20,695 nt of DNA from Didymodactylos carnosus (lineage: Eukaryota > Rotifera > Eurotatoria > Philodinida > Philodinidae). The stretch is from NCBI GenBank assembly GCA_905250885.1, contig CAJNOQ010003307.1, positions 1 to 20,695 of the forward strand, in the 5' to 3' direction. Of the stretch, positions 9,584 to 20,695 are shown piece by piece. The position numbers and the translations under genes were made by a program. Below the pieces are notes generated by a model that did not search any database, was not told where the DNA came from, and saw only the letters and a program-made list of their open reading frames with translations. How positions within the stretch are numbered: position 1 is the first letter of the stretch; each line of letters begins with the position of its first letter.

Positions 9584-10234
9584 TGATAGTCGCCCAGTTC
9601 TAAGCGAGACTTCTTAATAAAATTCCGTCATTTTCTACGGTAAGATTATGCGTAACACGTATTTCTAAACTTGTGAAGGAGCCTATTTAGATAGAAAATG
9701 GAGAAAATATAATTCGAGAAATGAACTAACTATTACCGTAATAAGTTTTGTTCCAGCTGTTATGGCTCATGGAAAAATAGCTGAAAATTAGCATAAAAAA
9801 AAGAATTTAGAGAATCTTGGTTTCAGGCTTTCTAGAAATTTTCTCACTCAGTAATTAGCTGTTCAAATAGACCTTGATCGGTAGAATTGACTCGACTCTC
9901 TAAATTCTGAGAAGAAAAAAAATTCTCGAGAGAGGTACTGTGTCAGACATTTAATAAAAGAAAAAAATGTTTATCACAATAAGTAAGATAATATTTATTT
10001 TATTCATGTTTCACTGACAAAACAGAAAAACTTTCAATCATTGAAGAGAACGTACCTCACAAACCTCATTAATTGAGTCAACCTTAGCGATGGAAAAATC
10101 AAAGGTTTATAGCCTCACTGTTTTCGATTATCGCCGCTTTTCCTCAAGATACAACACTGCTCAGCTGTACTTCAAAACCAATCGCTTGGTGTTGAAGTTT
10201 AGTTAATAAGCTTTCTTATTTATTTATTGTCGGT
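9584..10234. other. Intergenic, no gene seen
   Basis: AT-rich sequence. No ORF, RNA gene or clear repeat boundary was identified. Confidence 0.4.
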
Positions 10235-10568
10235 TAGGGATGTTCGGTTCCGGACCTGAGAATCACGGTTTCTGTTCTCGACTTAGAACCGAAACGAAAG
10301 AAACCGCGATTCTCGATTCTCAGCTTAAAACCGGAAAATAATTTTTCAGGCAGTAACAATTCAACGAAATAGAATTCATTTTATAGTAAACGAAAGTTCT
10401 TTTAAGAGCTCCCCTCCCTCAGAAATTATCTCCGACACCGTATATCCGATCTTGACGAAACTTTCCATAAATGTTAGGCACAATGAGTTACAAGAATGAA
10501 AAAATTTTTTTTTGTCTTAAAGTCTTGCGGTTTAGGAGTTATCCAGAGATCAAGGTCCAAAAAGGACC

Positions 10569-10890
10569 CTGAAGTGCGTGCCAAGGTTTTTTAATATACT
10601 TTAAGCTGGAGAGTTCGAGTTTGTTTTATTTTAAACTCGACACCTACTACATGGACTGATCGGCGCCGATTTTTCAATTAAGCCTTTATTGATTTTCCAG
10701 GCAACCAACAACCTCCAGAACCCGAAAAATCCTTCCGAATTTTCTAAAAAGCCTCAGTTTGACAACAACCTAAGGCCTAATTCAAAAATCAATGCCGGTC
10801 AGTCCATGTAGTTTCTTTTCCTCTTTTAAACAAAAAGAGAATGAACTCTCTACAACAAACCGCTATTAAAAATCTTGGGACGCACTTCAA
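10569..10890. repeat. Long internal foldback
   Basis: The left arm (about 10569-10686) and right arm (about 10772-10890) are imperfect inverted copies. The best segments are CTACATGGACTGATCGG (from 10649) against the reverse complement ending near 10811, and GAAGTGCGTGCCAAG (from 10571) against CTTGGGACGCACTTC (to about 10888). The transcript would fold into a hairpin of about 115 bp per arm. It may be a core of the enclosing element or a nested one. Confidence 0.6.
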
Positions 10891-11262
10891 GTGTAACTCT
10901 TATATAGAGAAAACGCTGTATTGTATGAAATACTCGATTTTAGGACTTCTAGGAAAATGCCTGTAACTTTTTGATGAAAGGCCATACAGAGTTGTGCGAG
11001 ATCTCATTTTGATCAGAAACGTTTGCTCTGTAAATCTATGTGTTCAGAAAAATTTTAGTTGCATAAGTATCCAGGAAAAACTAATTTTTTTTCTCTTAGA
11101 AAACTTGCTCAAAATCCCCGAAAAACAGTTTTGTAAGCAAAAGCGATACAAATTCTGAAAGTAGACACTTCAGGCTATCTTTCCATGTGCGTATCTCCAA
11201 ACCGATCTTTTGGCCGAATATCAGCATTTTTGAGGGGAGGGGGCCTTAAATGATGACAGACA

Positions 11263-11320
11263 AATATATCTTTTAATATATATCTTTTAATATATCTTTT
11301 TTAATATTTCTTTTAAAAAA
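11263..11320. repeat. Short AT-rich tandem repeat
   Basis: A unit of about 13-17 bp, ATATATCTTTTAAT, recurs three to four times with drift. It lies inside the right part of the palindromic element. Confidence 0.5.
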
Positions 11321-11444
11321 GGAACCCTGTAAGAAACTATGGCTCCAGTTTCGTTGCCAGAACCGTTAACATGGTTCCAATTCACAATAAAGCGAAAATA
11401 CGCGAACCGCGGTCTCGGTTCTTAATGAGAATCGAACATCCCTA

Positions 11445-12595
11445 GTTTCCAGTTCAATATTATTTTTTTATCCGAATGCTTGCGTCTACTCAAAAACACT
11501 GCACTTGTTTTTTTCGAAAAATAATTTTTTCTGGATTTCAATCCGCTATTTGCTTCCAAGACTTGCTACATAATAGAATATAACATAGTCTGTGATTTTC
11601 CAGCATTTTGATATTTAAACTCGAGTTGTTTGCACTAAATGAATTTTTGTTTTACAACCGCTTTTTCGTTACAGAAAACCTCAGGCCTTGGAAACTTGAT
11701 TTGGTCTTACGCACGCAGTCCTCGAGACTGCCTTTCTGTAACTTTTCTTCAACCGCACTAAACTTGTGTGACTCATAGAGATACGTTTTAAATACGTTTT
11801 ATACTTCTGACTTAGTTTTTGTTGAAAATACTGTCACAAACCATTCACTTCTTTTCATTGTCTTTACTTTTAAAACTTCTGTTTTTTTATTTCGATGTTC
11901 GATGCGAAATGTACACTTCTTCTTATCTTAATATTATGAATAATCTCTCTGAAATTAACACTTTATTTGTAGTTTTCACGATCCAGGTAAACGATTAATA
12001 GTACATATTAAATATGAGTGATCGATCAGAAATTTGACAGAACCTTTCTAGAATCAAAAAAATATAAGTACGCCATTTGTGACGTATGCATGAGTAAAAG
12101 AAAGACGACGATCTAAACATACTGAACTATTTAGTTTGAAGAGAAATATTTCTTGATACGTTATAACGTTTGTATAGAGAGATATAGTTCCAGCTGCTGG
12201 TGGTTCTCGATGATTCATCGGTATCATAAGGTTTCTGTTTATCTTTCTGCCTTTATAAGTAGTACGAGAATTTTGTTGTTTTTACATCTTATAAATCTAT
12301 CTTCGACTATAAACTAGAATAATAGGAAGAGAAGAAGGATGAAAAAATCACATTTATCTTATTTGCAAATAGTCATTATTTTTCCTTTTAAATTTTGAGT
12401 AGACGTGCACATTCTATGAACCTTTGTTCTAGTGTACAAAAAACACAACACATCTATTATCTATCTTAGATAAGTATATTGTGAATCGTTCTATCATTTG
12501 TTTTTGTATAAAGAATATGTATCGCGTGTTTCAAAAAAAAATGTTACTAGCTGAGAACATACACGCTTTTCTTACGAGTTTATCCACCTTTTTTT
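11445..12595. other. Intergenic, upstream of cathepsin gene
   Basis: No coding frame or repeat family was identified. A TATAAAG at 12507-12513, about 100 bp before the protease ATG, could be a TATA element, but TATA-like strings are common by chance in this AT-rich DNA. Confidence 0.35.
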
Positions 12596-12597
12596 AG
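12596..12597 (+). promoter_or_regulatory. Acceptor-like AG before the cathepsin start
   Basis: CCACCTTTTTTTAG ends at 12597, eleven bases before the ATG at 12609. It has the form of a 3-prime splice site with a strong pyrimidine tract, suiting a 5-prime UTR intron or a spliced-leader acceptor. No nearby donor is obvious. Confidence 0.5.
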
Positions 12598-12608
12598 ATC
12601 TATAAACT

Positions 12609-14290
<1,682 letters not shown>

Positions 14291-14340
14291 AAAGCAAACA
14301 AATTACACGTGAGTGCGTTAATATTTATTATTAAGCCGTC

Positions 14341-14346
14341 AATAAA
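14341..14346 (+). terminator. Poly(A) signal AATAAA of cathepsin gene
   Basis: The canonical AATAAA lies 51 nt after the stop codon and is followed by a T-rich stretch. A second AATAAA at 14425-14430 is an alternative. Confidence 0.6.
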
Positions 14347-15058
14347 TATATTCTACTATATTTTTAGTTTTTTTTTAATTGATTTTAGAAACGTATTCTA
14401 ATCAAAACTTTGCATTTATTTCATAATAAATGAAGAAGCAATATACTTTAATCCGGTTTATTAACGTTGTTGTGTTGTTTTCTTTTCTCGTGCAATCGTA
14501 TTTTTTATCTTGCACAAAGTCCGTATACATTTGTGATTACTGTTTTTGTTGTTCGTACGTGGTTTTTTTTTCTATTGAAATAAAAGATCGTTTATATACA
14601 CTAGCCTAAATAGTAACCGAGAATATGTGTCCGAAACACTTGTCAAAACTAATTGAAAGAACAACAACAACAACTAACGATAGAGACAATTACTTGTGTT
14701 TGTAATAAAGATCTTTGTAGATAACAAAAACATTACCAATAAAATAGTTAATTATACTACCGCAATTTGTGTGTGTGTTAGATTTAACATTAAATATTTT
14801 CGAGTTTTCGTGCGTATAGTAATTTCTCGATTTAAATTATATGATAAAAGGATAATGAATTTACACAAATATTTTGATTATCAATATTCGAATGAAGAAA
14901 CGAGATATAAAAAGAAATGTGATGAGTAGAACAACATTATGACTCAACATTACACACATTTTTGCAGCAATTATTAAAATTTCTCTGTATGATGTAATTA
15001 CAATAGTAAAACGTTTAAAAATATTTTATTTTTATGTAAATGATACTCTAAAGTAATA
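14347..15058. other. Intergenic between cathepsin and APH genes
   Basis: AT-rich sequence with no supported gene. An open frame at about 14696-14929 (plus) encodes a low-complexity K/N/Y/F-rich peptide with no splice support. The APH promoter should lie here, but no clear element can be named. Confidence 0.4.
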
Positions 15059-16165
15059 ATGCAATTTATTGATCATCCATCTTTTAAAGAACAAGAAACT
15101 GCTCTTGAATCTACTTTGTCAAAAATTTCAATAGATAGTCTAAATGATATTCTTCATCCATTTGACCTTTGTTGTATAAAATTTGAGCGTCTGAAACATG
15201 GTGGTGGTGTTGTTAATCCACTATTTATTCTTGAAACTAAATCTATTTTAAATGAAAATAAATCAGAATTAATATTAAAAATATCCAATACTCATCGCTA
15301 TTGGAAACATTGCCGTACAACAAATGAAGTATCTGTTATGAACTATTTACGTGAACATACAACTATTCCTATTTCAAAAATTATTAGTTATTCATGTCAG
15401 TCATCAACGAGTGGTCTTGGATGTGAATATATTTTAATGGAAAAAGTACACGGTAATCGATTAGATCTTGTTATTGAACAAATGACCAATGATGCTTTAA
15501 CAAGAACAGTAAAAGAAATGGTCATATTTATCAAACAGCTACATAACTTAACACTTTGTAAAAATTTAATAGGAAGTTTCTTACATGACATGTCAGTCGC
15601 TGGTTTAATTCAAGATGGACCACCATTAGGACCATTTGCAAGTGTCAAAGAATTAATTATTAATCATTTACAATGGTCAATTGAACGAATACGAGCAGAT
15701 AATAATTTATTACTACCAGCAAAACATTTAATACCACAATTAGAATCGGTTATCATGCGTGTTTCTAAAGATGATTATCTATCTACAATAAAATCATTTT
15801 TCATGGCTCATGCCGATTTAAATCCGTCTAATATTTTTGTTGATCAAACATCTGGTCAAATATTAGCTGTTCTTGATTGGGAACATTCTTGTATGACATT
15901 TATCGAGACAGATAATGAATTTTACACAATGTGGTTTAATGATAATGAACAGTGTGAACAAATGAAACTACTTGTAGAACAACTCGGTTTAACTTTATCA
16001 CCAAATTTTATTTCAATACAACCATTATTAGACATAATGTATCCAGCTGTATGGTTGGGTTTTTATTCCAGTTCATGGTTCGAAAAAAATGAAGAACTAG
16101 TAGTAACTTATGTTAATGAAAATATAAAACTTGTTGACGAAGCTATAAATTTGTTAACTATTTAA
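15059..16165 (+). CDS. APH/choline-kinase-fold phosphotransferase, intronless
   Basis: A single uninterrupted frame of 368 aa, unlike its intron-rich neighbours. It fits the aminoglycoside phosphotransferase family (APH, Pfam PF01636), a kinase-like fold that phosphorylates small molecules. Visible landmarks: a Gly-rich loop with GGGVVNP (about 48-54), the probable ATP-anchoring Lys74 in LILKIS, Glu90 on the following helix, the hinge region YILMEKVHGNRL (124-135), the catalytic loop HADLNPSN (251-258) with Asp253 and Asn258, and the metal-binding LDWEHS with Asp273. All key residues are present, so activity is plausible. The substrate is unknown, and antibiotic resistance should not be assumed because many eukaryotic and fungal members have other or unknown substrates. 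The start is the first in-frame ATG, giving a normal family length. The lack of introns suggests horizontal transfer or retroposition (inference). Confidence 0.85.
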   Translation: MQFIDHPSFKEQETALESTLSKISIDSLNDILHPFDLCCIKFERLKHGGGVVNPLFILETKSILNENKSELILKISNTHRYWKHCRTTNEVSVMNYLREHTTIPISKIISYSCQSSTSGLGCEYILMEKVHGNRLDLVIEQMTNDALTRTVKEMVIFIKQLHNLTLCKNLIGSFLHDMSVAGLIQDGPPLGPFASVKELIINHLQWSIERIRADNNLLLPAKHLIPQLESVIMRVSKDDYLSTIKSFFMAHADLNPSNIFVDQTSGQILAVLDWEHSCMTFIETDNEFYTMWFNDNEQCEQMKLLVEQLGLTLSPNFISIQPLLDIMYPAVWLGFYSSSWFEKNEELVVTYVNENIKLVDEAINLLTI

Positions 16166-16218
16166 ACCATTCGTATTACTTGGCAAAAATTGCCTTGAAA
16201 AAATTTGTTTAATATTCA

Positions 16219-16224
16219 AATAAA
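16219..16224 (+). terminator. Poly(A) signal AATAAA of APH gene
   Basis: AATAAA lies 54 nt after the TAA stop at 16163-16165, just before the foldback element. Confidence 0.55.
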
Positions 16225-16283
16225 TTTGACATAACCATAGAAAAAAAGATATATAAAACGTAAAACTCGACTTGATACAATTT

Positions 16284-17104
16284 TAATTTAGTTTAGTTTT
16301 ACAATCGCTTATCAGTTACTAGAGACTCAAACAGAACTTATTTCTGGAAGAATCAACAGAAGATACCACGACCGATTTCGAACTTTCTCAAGGGTCTCAG
16401 GTGGTTTTCTTCGAGAAAGACAGAGTTAAGGCACGGCAAGTAACACAACTCAGTCTATATCGTGTGAGGGTGTTATTATTCGTCGTTCTCATTGAACAAA
16501 GAACGGTAACTTTCACACGATGAGAATGGAGCACACTGTCACTGGCCACTGCACATATTCTGATCCTCTCCAAGAATTGTGACTAATTTATCGTTCTCTA
16601 GTGTGAACAAACGTGACTAGTAAGAGGCGTAATATCTTTCTCTGTTGTGTCAGAACTACGATTAGTAAGAGAATTGATGACCACTTTCCAAGATCGAACC
16701 ATAAGTATGGTGCTTTTCACATTTGTCTCAACGTTTGTTGAGTGAAAGTTACTAGATAAGTTTATGTTAAAGGATGAATCATTTCTGATAGAATGAAAAG
16801 AAAATTTTTAATGGAGAGAAGCAGAATATGTACAGTGGTCAGTGATAGTGTGCTCCATTCTCATCGTGTGAAAGTTATCATTCTTTGTTCAATGAGAACG
16901 ACGAATAATAACACCCTCACACGATATAGACTGAGTTGTGTTACTTGCCGTGCCTTAACTCTGTCTTTCTCGAAGAAAATCACCTATCGAGACCCTTGAG
17001 AAAGGTCGAAATCAGTCGTGGTATCTTTTTTTTGATTCTTCCAGAAATAAGTTGTGTTTGAGTCTCTAGTAAGTGATAAGCGGTTGTAAAACTTAACTAA
17101 ATTA
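16284..17104. mobile_element. Large foldback MITE, TA-flanked
   Basis: The body is 16286-17102 (817 bp). The left arm (16286-16571) and right arm (about 16813-17102) are inverted copies of about 290 bp with high identity, around a 241-bp centre. Matching landmarks include AATGGAGCACACT (about 16527) against AGTGTGCTCCATT (about 16847), and ACAATCGCTTATCA against TGATAAGCGGTTGT at the outer ends. TA dinucleotides border both ends (16284-16285, 17103-17104), in keeping with Tc1/mariner-type insertion. There is no transposase. The small open frame at 16793-16999 lies in the right arm and is not a gene. A transcript across it would form a very long double-stranded hairpin. Confidence 0.85.
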
Positions 17105-17664
17105 GAAAAAAAGATGTTGCACGCAAACTCACACAAAAAAACATTCTGAACATCAGAATAAATATATCAAAAGAACGACAAAAATGATGCGAATAAATAG
17201 TACGAGAAAAAAAAGGGATGAGTAGTTATGTATAGTTAAAAAAAAATATTTAATTGCACTAAAAAAAAAGCAAAACTTTCTGTTTGAACACAGAAAGAAC
17301 AAAAAAAGTTGCATTGAAAACGTTGTTCGAGTACTACATGTTTTTTTTTTGAAAAAATTCAATTTATTATGACTTAAATGCATTTCTGAAATACGTACAA
17401 ATTTGCACTCACGCGTAATAGTGATATTCAGAAAAATGAGATAGAGATTAAGTAAATTTCGAAAGAGGTGAGAATGATGAATACAAGCACACGGAAAGAT
17501 GTAATAGATAATGTTTTGCTACACGTTTACATTCTCGGATAGTATCTGCGATTACAAAAAACAATAACGGTTATATAGAGATTGACTAGAAAATAAAAAT
17601 GGTAGTTATGGTTTTAAAAGAAAAGGAAGACTGTGGTCAGTATATTTCACTTATTGCTTATGTT
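17105..17664. other. Intergenic, homopolymer-rich
   Basis: The stretch between the foldback element and the syntrophin stop is dominated by A and T runs. No gene is supported. No AATAAA was found just downstream of the syntrophin stop on the minus strand, only the variant AATAAG. Confidence 0.4.
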
Positions 17665-19875
17665 TTATTGAGGTGTAAGTCCAATACGTGCTGCTTTGGC
17701 AGAAAGAAAGGCATGTAAATGAAATACAAATGGCTTTGGTGATGTGCCAAAATCTAATTCCTATAAATAGAAAAAAAAACAATGTTGAAGCAAAGAAGAA
17801 AAAAGAAAAGAAGCACACTTTTTGAACTCGTTTGTTCCATAATCTTAATACAATTATTGAATATTTTTTATTTTTTAGAATTAACATGTCAATAAATGGA
17901 GAATCTAAAATTTATTGGAGAAAAAAAGTGATGATACTTACTGCTTGTCCTTCTTCACCATGAAAATCGAGTGTTAATAAATGTTCATTATCATCAGCTG
18001 ATGATCTCAATTTTTCAAATGGTTGTTGCCATAATAATCGAAGATTTCCTCCTCCGCTCGTAGTACTTTTATTCGTTTGTTCTTCTACTACTGTTTCACT
18101 GTATAACGTAAATCCATTCTCATAATGAAGAAATAATTTACATGGTCGATTGTTGCATTTGCAAGCTAAAATTTAATAATATCAGTAGTTAATAAATTGA
18201 AAGTTTGTTGATTTTTACATACGAAAAATAATTTCCTTCACTCTGATCACGGCCATTTGTATACTCTGTCCAATTGCTTTTGTCCAATATGCTAAATCTG
18301 CTTTTGTTTCCACACGAAACATGTGTGAGACAACACCAAATTTCGTTCCAACTCGAAGCGAAAGTAATGAAATATCAACATTAACTGATGGATAAAGTAA
18401 TTCACGTGACGGTTGAACAAGGCTACAAGAAAACAATGAGACCAAACAGACTTTCACGATATTATTCTACTTTAAAATTACATTACCGTGTTGAAAGTAT
18501 AGAATAGACTGTATCAGGTTCTCGACATGTTTGTCTCGAAACAGGTGCACAGCATAGAAAACAAATTTCGGTATCAGTTAACACAAGAAATACTGGACGC
18601 CAACCAATAGTGGATGATGTTAAATTATCATCTGTATTGACCTTAAAAAAAGTTTTTTTATAAAAAAAAGTGATAACTCTCATTGACAATGAAGTTACTT
18701 GTTCGGCTAACCATCCAAGGGCTTTTAACTCATTGGCATTTCTTTCAACATAAAAATGTTCTTCAATTTCTGGCAATATTTCTAACAGACATCGAGAGAT
18801 TTTTGAATGAATTATGTGAAACCATTTTTTACAACTAGTTTCATCGAGAAATTTAATACTGTAACATGTTTGTGCATACGGTAAAACAACATCAAGAATC
18901 GCGCCGTTGTTGGAGCCAAGAGATGGAGCGGCTGTTGCTGGTGTCATGTTGGATGTTGATGATGATAGAACTAAAAGATCATTTGTATTTGATGATCGAT
19001 GAAATACATAACATAATCGAAGCGAAACACGCTTTGTTTCATATAGCAACGATTCGCTTGTTGACGAACCTCCTCCAGCACGTTTACGAGTATCTAATGT
19101 TGTTGTTGATGATGTTCCTTCACTGCTATTATTTAACATTTTTGATGTTTGAGATGAAATATTCGATTCAAGATTATCTTGTGATGATTGTTGCTGTTGC
19201 TGCTGATGATGTGAATGATGGTCACGTTGCTGTTGTCTGCGAAAATAAGGTGTTACTTCACGTAAATATTTCACTTCTAACTCGACCTCTCGTCCGGCTT
19301 TTTTCAATATTTGCACAGCATCCTCGTGCGAAACATCACGTAAATCTTTCCCATTAACAGATAATATTGCATCACCAACGTATAACTGACCGGTTAAATC
19401 AGCTGGCATATTTGAAAATATTTTGCTAATCAATATGGGCATCTTATTTTCCTTGCCACCTTTTATACTGATGCCTAGAATTGAAAAAAAAACCCCATAG
19501 ATCGATCAAGAAGTTATTATAAATTCAACGGAGACATTGCGATGTTGTTTACTTACCCAGTCCAGTGTTATCCGACTTAACTATTTTAACTATTCGTTTA
19601 CTCGAATCAATTGCTGGTACATCTGATAACGTTGGTAATCGGTCGCCACCAGCAACACTGTTTCCATTTGACTCAGCGGCTGTTTTCATCGAAGAATTGT
19701 TGTTATTGATTGTGATAAGATCGTTATCAGTCGATGTAGGTGAAGATACGGCCATTGGTTCACGTTTGTTATTGTGAGCGTATTCAATAAAAAGATTTTC
19801 ATCCTCAAGTGCTATAGTGGCGTTTATCCACTTTGAACGGACAAATAATTCGACGGTTGTTCGTTCGCCCGTCAT
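17665..19875 (-). CDS. Syntrophin (dystrophin-complex adaptor), 6 exons, complete
   Basis: Exons: 19875-19557, 19474-18699, 18641-18487, 18422-18223, 18165-17942, 17760-17665. Introns are GT-AG, of 82, 57, 64, 57 and 181 nt, and the frame holds throughout to give 589 aa (vertebrate syntrophins about 500-540). The first half of split PH1 is at about 5-35 (VELFVRSKW). The PDZ domain (about 94-177) carries the syntrophin-typical [20 protein letters not shown], with GLGI as its ligand-binding loop, and ends in [13 protein letters not shown] His/Gln/Ser/Thr-rich insert follows, then the second PH1 half, PH2, and the SU domain with LDFGTSPK and the terminal [13 protein letters not shown]. Syntrophins bind dystrophin or dystrobrevin through PH2-SU and recruit channels, nNOS and kinases through the PDZ at the plasma membrane. 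It looks alpha/beta-like rather than gamma, but the subtype is not resolved. The low-complexity insert explains the extra length. Confidence 0.93.
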
Positions 19876-19880
19876 TATAT

Positions 19881-19882
19881 CT
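19881..19882 (-). promoter_or_regulatory. Acceptor-like AG before the syntrophin start
   Basis: On the minus strand TTTTGTATTTAAG ends five bases before the ATG at 19875. It could be a 5-prime UTR or trans-splice acceptor. It is weaker than the cathepsin site. Confidence 0.3.
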
Positions 19883-20235
19883 TAAATACAAAAGTAGATT
19901 ACAATTGTGTAGCGCATAAGTTGCGATGTCGACAGACTCTACCTCTGCTGGTAGCTGCCAAAAGCGGTCCCACAGCGAGCAGGTTCCACTACACCACTTT
20001 CGATGTTAGTTTCTCTTAGGATGTTAGGAATAACGATGATTCATTCAGTATCAATAAAATAGAGAAAAAGGAGAAAAGTTCATTTTTCTTCTGAAGAAAA
20101 AATGGCACCGAACAATCAGTTACTAATGAATGTATGAAAAAATATATGATAAATTTGTAAGTTTTTGACATACAATATCAGTGGAACAACAAAAGTAAAG
20201 TTGGTTTTGAGTTGCTGAAAAGTGCCTTTTCGTAT
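19883..20235. other. Upstream region of syntrophin gene
   Basis: Slightly GC-richer near 19925-20010 than the rest of the window, possibly a 5-prime UTR or promoter of the minus-strand syntrophin gene. No ORF or tRNA could be supported. Confidence 0.35.
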
Positions 20236-20412
20236 CCAGCATTCGATAACTCAGAAGATTTTCTATTTTTCGTGACGGGTACTTCCAAAAATTTAGGAAA
20301 AAGTCGCGCAAAAGAATTTTCATGGGAAATAATATTAGTCTGAAAATTTTTTCCAAACGTTTGGAAGTACGCCTCGCCAAAAACAGAAAATCTTCTGGGT
20401 TATCGAGCGTAG
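20236..20412. mobile_element. Small foldback MITE
   Basis: The left arm (about 20244-20300) and right arm (about 20350-20405) are inverted copies with a handful of mismatches. Examples are CGATAACTCAGAAGATTTTC against GAAAATCTTCTGGGTTATCG, and GGGTACTTCCAAA against TTTGGAAGTACGC. A spacer of about 50 bp separates them. It is non-coding. The ends and any target duplication are not certain. The open frames overlapping it on both strands are artefacts of the palindrome. Confidence 0.65.
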
Positions 20413-20536
20413 GAAAAAAGAAAGTAAAAAAAGTTTTTTTAAAAAAAATAAGAAAAAAAGAACAATATAAATTCATAACTGACATGTTTCACTGGAAGAG
20501 ATACTATTGCTGATTGGAATAATCTCCCAGAATCAG

Positions 20537-20695
20537 TTATTTGCCTTTCAGAATCAAGAATAGTAATATAAGAGAAAACGAACTATCATACAAGGCACAG
20601 CAATAGTCAATTTTAGGAAGAATAGAAGAAAGATAGATTCGACGCCGAACTTCAGTTGGAGCTAATCCAAAGACACGATTCAATGCTCCAAGCTT
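20537..20695 (-). pseudogene. LINE-like reverse transcriptase fragment at window edge
   Basis: Reading leftward from the window end, 52 open codons begin KLGALNRVFGLAPTEVRRR and continue to YLSSILPKIDYCCALYD before a TAA at 20537-20539. The pattern KLG-L-R, about ten residues, R-x-x-Y-x-S-x-L-P-x-x-D-Y-C matches the C-terminal thumb-side region of non-LTR retrotransposon reverse transcriptases of the CR1/Jockey type (from knowledge of the family). The frame decays right after, so it is probably a relic. The rest lies outside the window. Confidence 0.5.

Larger units (their letters stand above)
10235..11444. mobile_element. 1.2-kb palindromic DNA element, hAT-like ends
   Basis: Ends are TAGGGATGTTCGGTTC at 10235-10250 and its near-perfect inverted copy at 11429-11444. 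Subterminal palindromes follow, with GAGAATCACGGTTTCT (10258-10273) against AGAAACCGCGATTCTC (10299-10314). CTCCCCTCCCTC near 10410 is mirrored by GAGGGGAGGGGG near 11233. A long internal foldback sits at about 10569-10890. No transposase frame remains. The TAGGGATG terminus resembles some hAT ends, but no 8-bp target duplication is visible (left TTGTCGGT, right GTTTCCAG), so the superfamily is uncertain. Confidence 0.65.

Noticed and set aside
14696..14929. 77-aa plus-strand frame upstream of the APH gene
   Set aside because: Low-complexity composition with no domain. Its AAAAAGAAATGTGAYGAG string, shared with 7477-7494, is a short local match not continued on either side.
15059..16165. Aminoglycoside antibiotic resistance gene
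   Set aside because: The fold and catalytic motifs are shared by the wide APH superfamily. The sequence gives no evidence for an aminoglycoside substrate.
16793..16999. 68-aa frame
   Set aside because: It lies entirely within the right arm of the foldback element and changes frame relative to any function.
18866..19357. 163-aa plus-strand open frame
   Set aside because: It is antisense to syntrophin exon 2, which shows clear PDZ and PH homology on the minus strand. No domain or splice context supports the plus strand.
19925..20000. Possible tRNA or small RNA in the GC-richer patch
   Set aside because: No proper A-box/B-box pair, anticodon stem or acceptor stem could be built on either strand.
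20123..20513. Open frames on both strands near the right end
   Set aside because: They are produced by the small foldback MITE and the A/T homopolymers and encode K- or F-rich peptides without a domain.

Overview
This window is eukaryotic nuclear DNA. It is strongly AT-rich, its genes are split by many very short GT-AG introns (most 51-71 nt), the proteins are of animal type, and the intergenic DNA is full of small non-autonomous DNA transposons. Short introns, compact genes, an intronless aminoglycoside-phosphotransferase-like gene and acceptor-like sites just before several start codons would fit a rotifer, perhaps a bdelloid. That placement is an inference, not proven by the sequence.

Layout. 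1-2.7 kb: no gene, but a 274-bp hAT-type MITE with an exact 8-bp target duplication (415-704) and two foldback clusters built on GATTTTCTA motifs. 2694-5528 (minus): a complete 14-exon gene for an EFCAB7-like EF-hand protein of 623 aa, carrying seven in-register 24-bp repeats that encode RSRPSSPT. 5.6-12.6 kb: a 7-kb stretch without an intact gene. It holds an inverted, decayed partial copy of EFCAB7 intron and repeat sequence (about 6345-6480), a mariner-like long-TIR element (8278-8907), a 31-bp degenerate minisatellite (about 9042-9133), a 112-bp hAT MITE (9464-9575) and a 1.2-kb palindromic element (10235-11444).

12609-14290 (plus): a complete 7-exon cathepsin L-like cysteine protease of 362 aa with signal peptide, I29 propeptide and intact catalytic residues. 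15059-16165 (plus): an intronless 368-aa APH/choline-kinase-fold phosphotransferase. 16286-17102: a large foldback element with arms of about 290 bp, flanked by TA. 17665-19875 (minus): a complete 6-exon syntrophin of 589 aa. 20.2-20.4 kb: a small foldback MITE. 20537-20695 (minus): the edge of a LINE-like reverse transcriptase relic.

The four genes do not form a pathway: a cilium/Hedgehog-linked EF-hand protein, a lysosomal or secreted protease, a small-molecule kinase-like enzyme and a dystrophin-complex adaptor. I found no unprecedented multi-gene system. The most unusual items are the expanded EFCAB7 repeat with its reduced inverted copy nearby, the variety of small palindromic transposons, and the intronless APH gene as a candidate for horizontal transfer. 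All exon models are manual conceptual splicings that keep one frame throughout; no alignments or database searches were run.
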